In this document: positions 1 to 10,308 of the stretch, in pieces
Position numbering within the stretch: the stretch's first letter is position 1
Layout: every line of letters starts with the position of its first letter
Assembly (NCBI GenBank): GCA_000750105.3
Contig: JPHH03000046.1
Span: 186,001-250,000, forward strand
From: Tolypocladium sp. Sup5 PDA-1
Taxonomy: Eukaryota > Ascomycota > Sordariomycetes > Hypocreales > Ophiocordycipitaceae
Reading direction: 5' to 3'
DNA length: 64,000 nt
Program-made: the position numbers and the translations under genes
Notes under the pieces: model-generated
Seen by the model: only the letters and a program-made list of their open reading frames with translations
What the model was told of the DNA's origin: nothing
Database searches by the model: none

Positions 1-1466
1 ACTTCGATGGCATCTTCCCACTCCTTGCTCTGCGGGTCCGCGTCCAATGACTTTGTGTCTGAGGAGATGTACCGGACGATGCCCCTGAGTTCGGTCACCA
101 GACGCTTATTGGTCGTAGTGAAGCAGTGCGATACCATTCTCGCTCTCAGCCAAAAGGTCTGGGCAGTGGTGACGTTTGTCTCGACGACGATGCTGTAACG
201 CTGGGCGGGGAGAATGTTGAGCCGGTGGAAGGGCTCGGGGTGGACATCGGTGCCGTCCACCTCTGTGATGTAAAAGGGGTGCTCATCGATCTGGATCTGG
301 AACTCGGCAAAGGCGCCGACGTTGATGACGCGCAGGCGATGGCGCTCACCGGCGGTGAGGTCGAAGACGGGCTTGGAGGTGTTGCTGCTGTCACAGCGCC
401 AGCCGGGGAAGTCATCGCAGTTGCGGACGCCGCGGCCGTTGACGAGGGCGTTGTCCGGGACCGGCTCGTCATTTTCCTTGTCGGGCTGGAGGTAGTCCAT
501 CAGGAGCTCGGCTGTGGCGTTGTGGTAGTGGTCCTGGACCATGATGACCCTGTCAGTGGCATATCCCAGCTCCTGCAGGATGTGCTCGTCCTTGGAATGA
601 ATCACGATGGGGCCGAGCAAGCCATCCGAAGCTTGAGCGCTGTGGTGCGCATGATACCAGTACGTCCCCGACTGCCCACGAACCTCAAACTTGTACGTGA
701 AGTTGGAGTTGGGAGCAATTGGGCATTGGGTGACGCCGACAGTGCCGTCCATGAAGTTGGTGCCGTTCTGGAACAGACCGTGAAAGTGAATCGAGGTGGC
801 GTTGACGGCCTTGTTCTCGACGTGGACTATGAGGGTGTCGCCGTCGTTGCACTCGACGAGAGGGCCCGGGAACTGGTTGTTGATGAGGATCATGGGGCGG
901 TAGATGCCGTCCGGGTTAAGGTCGGCATCGAGGATGGCCCAATGGTACTCGTGCGTGGTTGGAGGAGAGTTCAAGTCCCAAGATGGGTTGAGGACATACT
1001 CAGACGTCTCTCTCAGATGGGCCACGTTGGGGATGTCTTCGTGATGGTGGACGACTTTGGCCGAGTTGTCGTCGTGGTGGTGGCCCCCGTCTTCTTGGCC
1101 GTCATGGTGGCCTTCTTCTGGCTGGCCATGGCCAAGGTCATGCCCGGGATGGTTGTCGTTGTCACCCGCAGGAACCGCTGTGTTGGGCGGGAACCTCAGG
1201 ATGACGCCGGCGAGGGTCAAGACGGTGACGGCAAAGAAGAGGATGAAGAGGCTCAGCTTGCAGTATCCGCGATGCTGTGAGCGGTACTTGGCGCCGGCCC
1301 GTGCCCATGAACGTGACCGTGACCGTGACGCGGAAGTCGTGAGGGCTGCTGCTGCCTCCGTGTCCTGGTCTCGTGACTCTGGTCCTGCCTCGAGAAAAGG
1401 CTGCTGCTGGTCGACCTCTCGTCCTCGTCCGTCATCGACGAAGCCGCTTGCCTCTGCTGAATACAT
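1..1466 (-). CDS. Multicopper oxidase (laccase/ferroxidase family), membrane-anchored, 3' part missing
   Basis: Reading continues without a stop from an ATG at 1466 to the window edge (488 codons), so the C-terminus lies outside. After a basic N-terminal segment of about 85 residues comes one hydrophobic stretch (KLSLFILFFAVTVLTLAGVI), which suggests a type II membrane anchor. A linker rich in His, Asp and Gly follows. The cupredoxin part shows the copper motifs HFHGL (about residue 227) and WYHAHH (about residue 269), then the second-domain sequence DGLLGPIVIH. The family couples one-electron oxidation of phenols or Fe(II) to O2 reduction; the third domain with the remaining copper ligands is not in view, so laccase and ferroxidase cannot be separated. 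No intron is needed. The gene is divergent from the acid phosphatase at 2801. An N-terminal anchor is unusual, because most fungal laccases are secreted and Fet3 is anchored at its C-terminus. Confidence 0.85.
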   Translation of the reverse strand, partial: MYSAEASGFVDDGRGREVDQQQPFLEAGPESRDQDTEAAAALTTSASRSRSRSWARAGAKYRSQHRGYCKLSLFILFFAVTVLTLAGVILRFPPNTAVPAGDNDNHPGHDLGHGQPEEGHHDGQEDGGHHHDDNSAKVVHHHEDIPNVAHLRETSEYVLNPSWDLNSPPTTHEYHWAILDADLNPDGIYRPMILINNQFPGPLVECNDGDTLIVHVENKAVNATSIHFHGLFQNGTNFMDGTVGVTQCPIAPNSNFTYKFEVRGQSGTYWYHAHHSAQASDGLLGPIVIHSKDEHILQELGYATDRVIMVQDHYHNATAELLMDYLQPDKENDEPVPDNALVNGRGVRNCDDFPGWRCDSSNTSKPVFDLTAGERHRLRVINVGAFAEFQIQIDEHPFYITEVDGTDVHPEPFHRLNILPAQRYSIVVETNVTTAQTFWLRARMVSHCFTTTNKRLVTELRGIVRYISSDTKSLDADPQSKEWEDAIE

Positions 1467-2800
1467 TGCGCTTGGCGACGCACGAGACGCACGAGTCGAC
1501 AGCGACAGCGACAAAGACGGCGCAGTGCGCTGTGAGGCTCGGCGGCTGTGGTCGACGTCGTCACTGCCAGCCTCAGCCCCGGTGGCTGTGGTCCTACCGC
1601 TCCGCACGCGATCCCTCGCCTAGCATGGCTACCTTACTCGTCCAGGTGCATACGAGTACGGAGAACCCCGTACAACACAGCCTAGGCAACTGGAGCCGAT
1701 AACGACTAAGACCTTAGACCGGTAGCAAGACCGACACCGGAAGAGAATGATTTGCAGCGTGAAAACCCTACAGGGTCACTCGACAGCGCGGGAACACAAC
1801 GCAAGTCGTGCATCGGTCGACAATCGAGCGCGTGATGGTCCCGTCAGCTGTTATTGGGTAGTATCGAGTTATCGACGGTTGTGGCACGACATGCCCCGCA
1901 AGAAGGTTGGAAGAAAGGGAAGGAAAACAAGGCCAGAACGTGCGCAGGGCGACGGGCAGACGGCCTTCCTAGACGGATGAATCGGCACGCGACACCTTTT
2001 GTCAAGACTCCAACCCCTGGCTGTCCAAGAAGTCCAAGTTGATACGGCTTCCTTGCTTACGAACCTGCCTTGTTGCGTTGGTGGATGAGTCCAGTCTGTC
2101 CAGCTTAGGCAGGCCCCACGTGCTGCAGACTCGGCATATCAAGCGACCTGGACCCCTCAGAGGAACCCGGCTGAGACAGGGACCTTGCAGCAAAGATCCG
2201 CCTGGGGTCGACTCCGCCTCAGCCACTCGGGCCTAGCTTATTAGAGCAGTTGGGCCCTGTCTGCCTGGCGGATGTGGGTGTGGGCGTCCAACCATCTCAC
2301 TAGCTCTGGCCAGCCTGCCGGCTTCGCTTTTTCTCTCCGCTGGCTTGGGGGCGTCGAGCGAGCCCCAAGAGTTCCAACCTAGCCTCTGATGCAGAGCCCG
2401 CAAGCATTGACCGAGCAGTGGGCCATGGTAGCCACAAGCAAGGCAAGAGGTAACCGAGATGCGGGCTGGCCACGACATGACCGGGCCGGGATGACAAGGG
2501 ACACAAGCCGGGCATCGAAGGCGCGGACGAACCGGAGCCCACGAGAATCAAATCCAAGCCACCCAACGGTATAGGGCCACGGGCCTGCGTTGTAATACGG
2601 ACTACGGATACCTAGCGTACGAGTACACAGCAAGGTGGGATGGGACCCCCTAGCGCTGAACATATCAATGTCTTAGCTCCCACCATCACCAACCCTCCTG
2701 GGGCACAGTGAGCACGACGATTATTATTCTCTGTCTTCCAAGCCTCTGATCCTCTGAGTGCCAATTGTCCAGGCAATAGGAAAACGCAGATCGGACCAAG
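1467..2800. promoter_or_regulatory. Divergent intergenic region
   Basis: This 1.3 kb lies between the starts of the multicopper oxidase (minus) and the acid phosphatase (plus) and must hold both promoters. Open frames here are short, with no recognisable domain. A copy of the short TACGGACTACGGATA-type repeat lies at about 2595-2610. Confidence 0.5.
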
Positions 2801-4132
2801 ATGCTATTCCAAACCGCCAGCCTGCTGGCCGTTGCCAGTCTTGCTGTCGCTAGCAGCTGCAAGCCCAGGCCCACCACGGTCTGGGAAACGCAATACACGG
2901 CCACGGGCGCCGCGGATGTTGCCAAGGCTGCTGCCACGGCCAAGACGAGCAGCCCGACGAGCAACGTCAAGGGCAAGGCCTTTGACCGCCTGGCCATCAT
3001 CTACTTTGAGAACCAGAACTATGCCAAGTCCTTTGGCGACCGTAAGTCTTGAGCTAGACTCTCTCGACTCTCAGGTCCAAGACGAGGCTGACACGAAGAC
3101 GCAGCCAACTTCAAGTGGTTCACGACCAAGGGCATCACGCTGACGAACTACTTCGCCGTCACTCACCCGTCGCAGCCCAACTACATGTCCGCCATTGCGG
3201 GCGACTACTTTGGCATGGACAACGACTCGTTTGACCGCTCGCCGCTCAACGTGTCGACGGTGATTGACCTGCTGGAGAGCAAGGGCATCTCGTGGGGCCA
3301 TTACCAGGAGGATATGCCCTACTCGGGCTTTGAGGGCATGGCCTACAAGAACCAGAAGAACGGCGCCAACGACTACGTGCGCAAGCACAACCCGGCCATC
3401 ATGCACGACAGCGTCGCCCACTACGAGAAGCGCCTGTCGCAGGTCAAGAACCTGTCCATGATTGACACGTCGCGCTCCATGTTCCACAAGGACCTCAAGG
3501 CGAACAAGCTGCCGCAGTGGATGTTCATCACGCCCAACATGACGTCAGATGGCCACGACACGTCCGTCACCACGGCCGGCACGTGGTGCCGCAAGTTCCT
3601 GGAGCCGCTCCTCTCGGACAAGAACTTTATGCAGAACACGCTGGTGCTGGTTACGTGGGACGAGAACGAGACGTACTCGACGCGCAACAACATCCTGGGC
3701 ATCCTCCTGGGCGACGCCATCCCCGAGAACCTCGTCGGTACCTCGGACAGCAACTTTTACAACCACTACTCGGAGATTGCTACCGTCTCGGCCAACTGGG
3801 ACCTGCCGACGCTGGGCCGCTGGGACGTGGGTGCCAACGTGTACGCCTGGGTTGCGCAGAAGACGGGCGACAAGCTGCGCAAATGGTCGTCGGACCAGCT
3901 GCTGCAGAGCAGGTTCTGGAACTCGTCGTACGCGGGCTTCTTCAACTCCCAGGGCGGCAACTCCCGCTTCCCCGCGCCCAACCTGAAGCTCGACCAGAGC
4001 TCCTCGGGCCGGAAAATTCTGCAGTCCATCAAGGAGACGTGGAAAGACAGCGACGCCCCGACCTACTACGAGGACACCATTGAGGTGCCCGACGGCCTGA
4101 GCCCGCCCCCGGGTTACGAGCCGGAGGACTAA
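2801..4132 (+). CDS. Secreted acid phosphatase (phosphoesterase family PF04185)
   Basis: Two exons, 2801-3041 and 3105-4132, give about 342 + 80 residues (422 aa). The 63-nt intron starts GTAAGT and ends GCAG, with a GCTGACA branch site. Splicing restores the family sequence GDPNFKWFTTKGITLTNYF. The N-terminus (MLFQTASLLAVASLAVAS) is a signal peptide. Family landmarks are AIIYFENQNY near residue 68, THPSQPNY, SDGHD and VTWDENE, the acidic and histidine residues used for metal and phosphate binding. The enzyme hydrolyses phosphomonoesters outside the cell or in the wall and resembles fungal phosphate-repressible acid phosphatases. Several N-x-S/T glycosylation sites fit secretion. Phosphate regulation is known for the family but no site was identified here. 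Confidence 0.88.
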
Positions 4133-5225
4133 ACTGAGGCCAAAATTGGATAGTGAAGGCAGCAATGGACTATTAGACGGAACGGAGGAGGATAAGGAGA
4201 GGCTGTGAAACGCGGCCGTGTCGGCCCTGCCGAGAGCCGTCAAGGTTGGTGGTGGCGGCGGTGCTGGATGGTGGTTGTGGTGAAGCCTGGCAGGTGGTGG
4301 CGCTGCGGCAAACCACGCCGCCTTGATTTTGGAGCTGTACCTTTTTTCTCTGCCTTGGGGCAGTTGGTATATACCTATTTACAACATGGTCATCGATGGC
4401 ATTGTCGACGACGAGGACAACGAGGAACAGCAGGGGAGCTGTGTGAGTCGTGGCATGTGCTCTGTTGCTGCCCCATAGGAGGAATCAAGGACAGCCAGGT
4501 GTTGATCGCCAAGCCGACATCCCGTCTGGTATCGACCGTACATATCGTCAGCGCTGCCAAGCCGGCAGCCCTCATGATCCCCACACGTCGCGGACCGCGA
4601 TGCATGAATGATGAATGAAAGGCCAGTTGTCAGCTTGGCAGTTGGCAGCCTTCCTGGGCTGGCAACCCTGGACAAGGTTCGCCGGCGCGCCCCTGTCCTC
4701 GTCGTCATCGGCTCTCATGCGCGTCTGCGTCAGGGCTCCAGCCTCAGCCAGGGGCCAGGGCCATCCCTGTCGCCTCTCCTGTGATCTCCGCCCCTCCCTT
4801 GCACGGTGGCACCCGCAGGGCTCCTCCACCCGATTCCATCCCGTCTTCCCCAGAGCAGACACCGAGGCCAAGAGCCTGGAGTGCGTTGTTCCCGGCGGTC
4901 GAATCAGACGCCCTCCATTCCCAAGCAGCGCAGCACGTGGGCGAGGACGCTCCCGCGCCGGCCGCAGCCACCACGAGGCCACCTGGTGGATTGCGGCTCT
5001 GTCAGTGGCCAGTGCAGCTGGGCATAAGTTACGGACTACGTAGTACAGACTATCCGTACATGTAGTCCGTGTGGGCTTTTGCGATGCAGCATCCCACCGG
5101 AAGACGGGGTCGATGCTGGAGCCGGTGGTGGAGGTTGTGGTGGCCCAAACGGTCGACCGAGTTCTTGGCCTCTGCAGGTCGGTTCCCCCGCGCCGATAAG
5201 AAGACGTGAGAGAAGACGATGAGTC

Positions 5226-5276
5226 TACGTACTCGTACGGAGTACGGACTACGGAGCACTCCGTACCTACTCGTAA
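5226..5276. repeat. Cluster of overlapping inverted repeats (TACGGAGTACGGACTACGGAG)
   Basis: Several overlapping copies of TACGGAGTA and its complement TACTCCGTA occur in about 50 bp and can fold into a hairpin. Similar words recur near 2600, 5035, 5825, 14510-14555 and 57510-57543, so this is a dispersed short-repeat family rather than a single palindrome. Confidence 0.6.
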
Positions 5277-5851
5277 GTGATGCGTGGTTAGATACCGCCC
5301 CTGTGGCGCCTGGCTCGGGGTACCCCACGTAGCATCCGTGTAAGCGGAGGTGGGCGCGGAGCGAGTGGTGATCATGCGTGGGCGCCTGCCCAAAGGCCAA
5401 GCCGGAATTGTGACGGATGGACGTGACATGGGACCAGTCAACTCGCGTCCAACTAACTTGCCCTGGAACGGCCGCCTTCTGGCTCGCGCCTGAGAGGCCA
5501 CGGCACCGGGGGCTTGGCTGGTTGGGTGCACCCTCAACAACGCCAGTGCACGACACCAGTGCTCGACACCAGCGCACCACCACGTGCCCAGCAGTGAGCA
5601 CCAGCAGTCCCAGGCGTCGAGGGACATCGACCAGCACAACCCCTCTGCTACCTACCTAGGTAGGGAGCTTGCAATTGCCTGGCACAGCATCGTCCTGCTT
5701 TTCGCCTTCGTCCTTCTCGCCCCTGCGGACCCTCGATGAGCTCGACGCATCTCTGGCTGGCGGCACTTTGATGTGTTGATCACCACTTCCCGTCTCTCTG
5801 CGTCGCGGAGCAACACCAAGCACCGACTACGGACTACACATATACGTCCCT

Positions 5852-5895
5852 CCAACACCAACACCAACACCAACACCAACACCAACACCAACACC
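5852..5895. repeat. Microsatellite (ACCAAC)n
   Basis: About seven tandem copies of the hexamer ACCAAC lie in the leader of the transporter gene that starts at 5949. A CT-rich tract and GA/CT repeats also flank the 3' side of that gene (6849-6882). Confidence 0.85.
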
Positions 5896-5948
5896 CTTCA
5901 ACTAGCACCTCCAGTCTGCTGATCCCCCAGCGCACTCACACGCACAAC

Positions 5949-6812
5949 ATGGCCAAGTCACGGAGCCCCTGCCTCACCCGCTTCCTGTCCGACTTCACGC
6001 TCGGCTTCTCGGACGGCCTCACCGTGCCCTTTGCCCTCACCGCCGGGCTCAGCTCGCTGGGGCGCGCCGACACCGTCATCTACGCCGGGCTCGCGGAGCT
6101 CTGCGCGGGCAGCATCAGCATGGGCATCGGCGGCTACCTGTCGGCCATGGACGAGGTGCCCGCGGCGTCGAGCCACCACAGCAGCAGCGACGGCGGCGAC
6201 GAGGAGGAGCTGAGGGGGATGCTCCACGGCGGGAGCACCAGCGGGGCCAGCAGCAGCAGCAGCGACAGCAGCAGCCGCGGGAGCATCGACGAGAAGGACA
6301 AGGGGCGCGAGGCCAGCAGGGAGGTGCTCGTGCGGCGCCACCTCGAGCCCCTGGCGCTGCCCGGCTCGACGCTATCAGACATCATGGCGGCGCTGCGACG
6401 TCGCCCCGACGGCCTCGCCCACGCCGCCCTGCAGCTCCAGCAGCAACAAGAAGACGCGGCAGCGGCAGCGGCAGCGGCAGCGGCATCCTCCTCCTCGCAG
6501 CGGCTGCCCATCTGGCCCGTCGCCTCGGGCCTGTCCATCTCGCTGGGGTACGTCGTCGGCGGCATCATCCCGCTCTTCCCGTACCTGTTCGCCGCGACGG
6601 TCGGGCTGGCGCTCCGCTGGAGCATCTGCCTGTGCCTGCTCGCGCTCATGGCCTTTGGCTCGGGCAAGAGCTGGTTGCTGCGGGGCGAGGACAGGAGCTG
6701 GCGGCGGTGCCTGCTTGAGGGCGCCCAGATGCTGGTCCTGGGCAGTCTGGCGGCGGGCGCGGCGGTGCTGTGCGTGAATATGGTGGGCGGAGCGGCCGGG
6801 TCTACGGGATGA
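5949..6812 (+). CDS. VIT/Ccc1-family vacuolar iron/manganese transporter
   Basis: Single-exon frame of 287 aa. The first helix carries the family signature DFTLGFSDGLTVPFALTAGL (about residues 15-34) and the second AELCAGSISMGIGGYLS (about 48-64). Three more hydrophobic segments follow after residue 185 (LGYVVGGIIPLFPYLFA, ALRWSICLCLLALMAFG, QMLVLGSLAAGAAVLCV), matching the five-helix fold. Family members move Fe2+ or Mn2+ from cytosol into the vacuole in exchange for protons. Between helices 2 and 3, where plant VIT1 has a metal-binding helical domain, there is a low-complexity insert of Ser, Asp/Glu, Gln and an Ala run. The ATG is preceded by CACAAC, a good fungal start context. Ferrous iron as substrate is inferred from the family. 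Confidence 0.88.
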   Translation: MAKSRSPCLTRFLSDFTLGFSDGLTVPFALTAGLSSLGRADTVIYAGLAELCAGSISMGIGGYLSAMDEVPAASSHHSSSDGGDEEELRGMLHGGSTSGASSSSSDSSSRGSIDEKDKGREASREVLVRRHLEPLALPGSTLSDIMAALRRRPDGLAHAALQLQQQQEDAAAAAAAAAASSSSQRLPIWPVASGLSISLGYVVGGIIPLFPYLFAATVGLALRWSICLCLLALMAFGSGKSWLLRGEDRSWRRCLLEGAQMLVLGSLAAGAAVLCVNMVGGAAGSTG

Positions 6813-7810
6813 AGGGCATGTACCCTTTGTTGTAGAAAACGCGGTTTGCTTCTCTCTCCCTCTCTCTCCGTGTCTCTCTCTCTGGCTTCTGGGCGGCGTT
6901 TGGGTTGGGTCTTATACAGCATCAGGCATCATACCGGACAGCCTTATTGGAATAGCATTACTGAATCAAGGCATGGCGCAGGCAAACATTCTCTGCAAAA
7001 TGCACGTTCCCTGGCACTCAATTGGGTCTCTAGCCGCGGCGCCCCATGGTGAACAAACATGTTTGCTTGTCTGGAGTGGTATACCGTACATAGCCGAGCG
7101 CTGCCTACCACGGTTGACATACCTTCATGCTTGGACAAGTTGACGAGGGCATAACTCGACTTGCACAAGATTTGTTCCTGTTTTGCCCAGCCGCCTGCTT
7201 GGTTACAGTTTGATGCGACTACCAAACTAGGGTTGAAGGCTCCCGACAATGAGTTCCTATCCTCCCACGGTTGGCGGACATGCAATCTTCAGGCAAACGC
7301 CACAGCCACTCTATCGTGGTACGTGATTGTTTCCTTTTCGTCCGATCCCAAAACCGACGACTCGGTAACCACCATGATTCACAACAGAAGGAGGTGCTCG
7401 ACCCCTTCGTCACACACTCCGCACCATGGCGAGCACACACTAGCAGAAAGTGCATCGGATCTGGCATGGCACCAGAGCCTCCCTCCCCCCCCCCCCCCCT
7501 TTGCTTCCACAGCGTTCACGCACTCAATGCTTGGTATTAAACTTCAGGCGCAACCTACCTGCCTCGCGTTCGACCACAACAACGCCCTCTGGTTTCACGG
7601 GGTAACCGCACACTTACTTACTTGCGCGTCCCGCGATGAGAGGACACGAACTCTTGAACAACACCTACGCACAGAAACCCCTGCTTTAGCATTTCTATTC
7701 ACAGACAGCAAAGAAAAAAAGGAGTATTTACCCGCGCATTCGTGACGCCGGAGAGACTTGAATGCTTTTGTTCTCTTTGACTCAGCAACGGCATAATCTC
7801 TGTCCCCCAG
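6813..7810. other. Intergenic region with a 15-nt poly-C tract
   Basis: No convincing gene. A 194-codon plus-strand frame at 7161-7745 runs through a C15 homopolymer (7485-7499) translated as poly-proline and has no recognisable domain. Confidence 0.45.
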
Positions 7811-8839
7811 ATGTGCAATGCCAGAGTGGTCTTCTGCAGTACTCAACACTGCTACGGCGTGATCGGGTGGTACATTCTTCAACCCTGCCTGCCAGCATCC
7901 CTCGCCGGCTGCGTGGAGGGATACTGCGTCTTCGACTACACGCAGTGGAACTGGACGACCTTTCGAAGTGGGTGCAGGCTGCCGCGGGCTGAGAGCCGGG
8001 AGAGGAGTGGGCACCTGTGCTGCGTGGGCTGCCTAAGCAAGGCCATGGACAACACGATGGCGAGTGCGAAGGGGGGCGTCGGCCAGGGCCTCCTTGGACG
8101 GAGGGCCCAGCAGGCGAAGAGGCAGGGGAGAGACTTGTCCGGCGAGGTCGGCGGGCGGGAGCAGGGGGATGCGGCTGCTGTCAATGGCAGCACGTCTGCT
8201 TCGTCGGAGCTTCGCGATACGCCCGACGACGAGCTAGATGCGCAGTCTTGTTTTGCGGAAGATACTGGTTTGTCTACTAATCAGCTCTTTGCGGGATCTG
8301 CTGCTGACTCTGGGACAGAGGGTGCGGAGACTCAGGAACATGCACCGGGTGCAACCCATGCCGGTGGACTGCGCGGCCCCGGACAGCCATCCCCGCAGAT
8401 AACGACGAGGACGACGACCTCTGAACCAAAGGCCAGGGCGTCGGACGACCCGGCGTCCCCTTCATACTATCTGGACGCTGAAGACATTCCGCTGAACCTT
8501 ATCACCACGGTTCAGCCCACGCAGGCAGACGATCCTGCAGCGTCGCTCGCACACTACCCGCCAGCCGGCTTCCAGGAACCGGCAATGGGTGAGCTCAGCC
8601 TGCCCTTTGGCACCGGCCACGTCGCAGCGCAGTTCAACTTCCTCCTTGAGCGCGACGTGCTTGACCAGAGCGCCGAGTTCTGGGACATGATAGTGGGCCC
8701 CGACGACGGCAGTCTTGCGTACGTTCTCGGCCAGAGAGAGGACATTCCTGGGGCAAAACGGCGGCGATCCGAGGACGCGGGTGATTTGTCGGAGGGGTCT
8801 GCCCGAGGCGGCAAGAGACAGCGCATGGGACGTGGTTAG
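7811..8839 (+). CDS. Hypothetical protein with basic C-terminus
   Basis: A 342-codon open frame that I do not recognise. The first 78 codons are rich in Cys and Trp and may be untranslated; a second ATG at 8045 in good context (GCCATGG) would give a 264-aa protein starting MDNTMASAKGG. The rest is low in hydrophobic residues and rich in Ser, Thr, Ala and acidic residues. The more ordered segment is FNFLLERDVLDQSAEFWDMI near the end, followed by two basic clusters (AKRRRSE and GGKRQRM) that look like nuclear localisation signals. Third-position G/C is raised in this frame after 8045, which supports coding there. A nuclear protein is only a guess. Another frame at 7762-7992 could hold a 5' exon. 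Confidence 0.5.
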   Translation: MCNARVVFCSTQHCYGVIGWYILQPCLPASLAGCVEGYCVFDYTQWNWTTFRSGCRLPRAESRERSGHLCCVGCLSKAMDNTMASAKGGVGQGLLGRRAQQAKRQGRDLSGEVGGREQGDAAAVNGSTSASSELRDTPDDELDAQSCFAEDTGLSTNQLFAGSAADSGTEGAETQEHAPGATHAGGLRGPGQPSPQITTRTTTSEPKARASDDPASPSYYLDAEDIPLNLITTVQPTQADDPAASLAHYPPAGFQEPAMGELSLPFGTGHVAAQFNFLLERDVLDQSAEFWDMIVGPDDGSLAYVLGQREDIPGAKRRRSEDAGDLSEGSARGGKRQRMGRG

Positions 8840-9633
8840 GGCCTTCGAGGAGCGGTCGTGGGATTCATACGGAAGCATATGTGGCGTTGTCAACTTGTCG
8901 TCTCATGCATGTTATAGGCGTCAGTGGTGAACGGTGGTTCACCTGGCAGGATACCAGTTGTTTGTTTCTTTGCTTGTAACATTAGTGGTTATTCTTTCAA
9001 CTGCTTGTGAGAGTATACTGCAAGTCAGGAATTCACAAAAAATGAGTTGAACGGCTCATCCGTGGAGGATGCCGTGATGCTTTGGCATTGCAAGCGTGGA
9101 GGTTGAATACTTCGCGCAACCCTCCGTGGGGGCAACCCACCGACTTACATGAACGTGCATCGTATCCTTCTTGATTCCACAGATATCTCCAAGGCAAAGA
9201 CTAGCCTTTGTATCTTAGTCTCAACGAGTTATTCCAAGCTGTCGTCACCGGCTTAGCGATCTTCCAGCCCGAATTCGGAATCCGTGACTCACCTCCCTGT
9301 CATCACGATTCTGACTCTCGAAACAGCAAACTCTCCACGCAACAAACGCTAAAGGCACCGGTTTTCATCTTTCAACAGGATAATTGCAGGAGACATTGCA
9401 AGCGAGAGACCTGGCTCTGGAGAGTGGGTTTGTTAAGGGAGCAGTAAGCCGACTTTCGGCGGAGAAGGGAGGCGGCATTGTAGATATGGTCGTGTATGGC
9501 ATTATGAGGAGTGACTTGGATAAGACATAAGACATGAGATTTTGACCACGGCATGATGGCCGGCATAGACATCCATATCCTAATGAAATAGAATTGAGGC
9601 CGCGAGTATCTCACACACTCGAGAGAGCTGTCG
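8840..9633. other. Intergenic region, convergent 3' ends
   Basis: The sequence is more A/T rich than its neighbours and lies between the 3' ends of the hypothetical gene and the BTB gene. Nothing recognisable was seen. Confidence 0.4.
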
Positions 9634-10308
9634 CTATGGATCTGCAGAGTCATACGGCGGCGGCACCTCGGGCTCGGGCTCAGGGCCAAGCTTCAAGACG
9701 TCGTCGCGGATCAACACAGACGTGACCTGGGCCTCGATCTTCCAAGTGCGCATGGAGACGAAGTCATTTCGCGATGACGGGCACGGGCACCTGGCCCTCA
9801 CGCACGCAAGCCTGGATCCGTGGTGTCGCCAGTGATCGGCCGGGCACTCCCATTGCCTGCTGTTGGTGTCCTTGAGGGACAAAATCTCTGCCCGCGCCCC
9901 CGCGATCCAGAGCTTCTCCTGCATATGGAGGAACTGCCCCTCGCCGTACAGGTAGTCGGACACGAGGCGGGTGCTGATCCACACGGCCTCGTGGTACCGC
10001 TTCCCCGAGATCCAGGCCTCCATCGCGTCGACTTGGTAGAACTTGGCCTGCTCGAGGAGGGCGAGGTAGAGCTTGGTGTCGAAGCCCTCGGCCTGGCTGA
10101 AGAAGAGGGGGAACCGGCGCGTGCGGAGGTGGCGCAGGATGTGCTCGAACAGCCCTGGGTCAGCGTCGATGAAGTACTCGGCTTGGTCAGGAGGCAAGAG
10201 AGCCCAGAGGGTCGTGAAGAAGCGCGCGGGTGCGAGGGTTGACTTGGTGGTGAAGAACTGCTTTTCGCCGATTCGGAGAACCACGCGACCAGCCACGTCG
10301 AGCGCCAT
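9634..10308 (-). CDS. BTB/POZ (KCTD, T1-like) domain protein
   Basis: A single-exon 224-aa frame. Residues 6-100 follow the potassium-channel tetramerisation-type BTB pattern: VVLRIGEKQFFTTKSTLA, then FFTTLW, then FIDADPGLFEHILRHLRTRR, then a helix ending LLEQAKFYQV. Such proteins act as oligomerising adaptors, often for cullin-3 ubiquitin ligases. The C-terminal 100 residues contain a Trp/Cys/His-rich stretch of unknown role and end in a Pro/Glu-rich tail (GPEPEPEVPPPY). The start ATG at 10308 directly precedes the domain. Partner and pathway cannot be told from sequence. Confidence 0.8.
   Translation of the reverse strand: MALDVAGRVVLRIGEKQFFTTKSTLAPARFFTTLWALLPPDQAEYFIDADPGLFEHILRHLRTRRFPLFFSQAEGFDTKLYLALLEQAKFYQVDAMEAWISGKRYHEAVWISTRLVSDYLYGEGQFLHMQEKLWIAGARAEILSLKDTNSRQWECPADHWRHHGSRLACVRARCPCPSSRNDFVSMRTWKIEAQVTSVLIRDDVLKLGPEPEPEVPPPYDSADP

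Larger units (their letters stand above)
4133..5948. other. Intergenic region with TACGGAGTAC-type repeats
   Basis: No convincing gene. A 355-codon minus-strand open frame at 4572-5639 has no domain and runs through the repeats, so it was not accepted. Two clusters of short palindromic TACGGAGTAC/GTAGTCCGTA sequence lie at about 5030-5070 and 5226-5276. Confidence 0.5.

Noticed and set aside
126..1280. 384-codon plus-strand open frame
   Set aside because: It is antisense to the multicopper oxidase, whose copper motifs are unmistakable on the minus strand; Val/Asp-rich translation is a shadow.
4572..5639. 355-codon minus-strand open frame
   Set aside because: No domain, Trp/Cys/Arg-rich composition, runs through short palindromic repeats and has no start context or codon bias.
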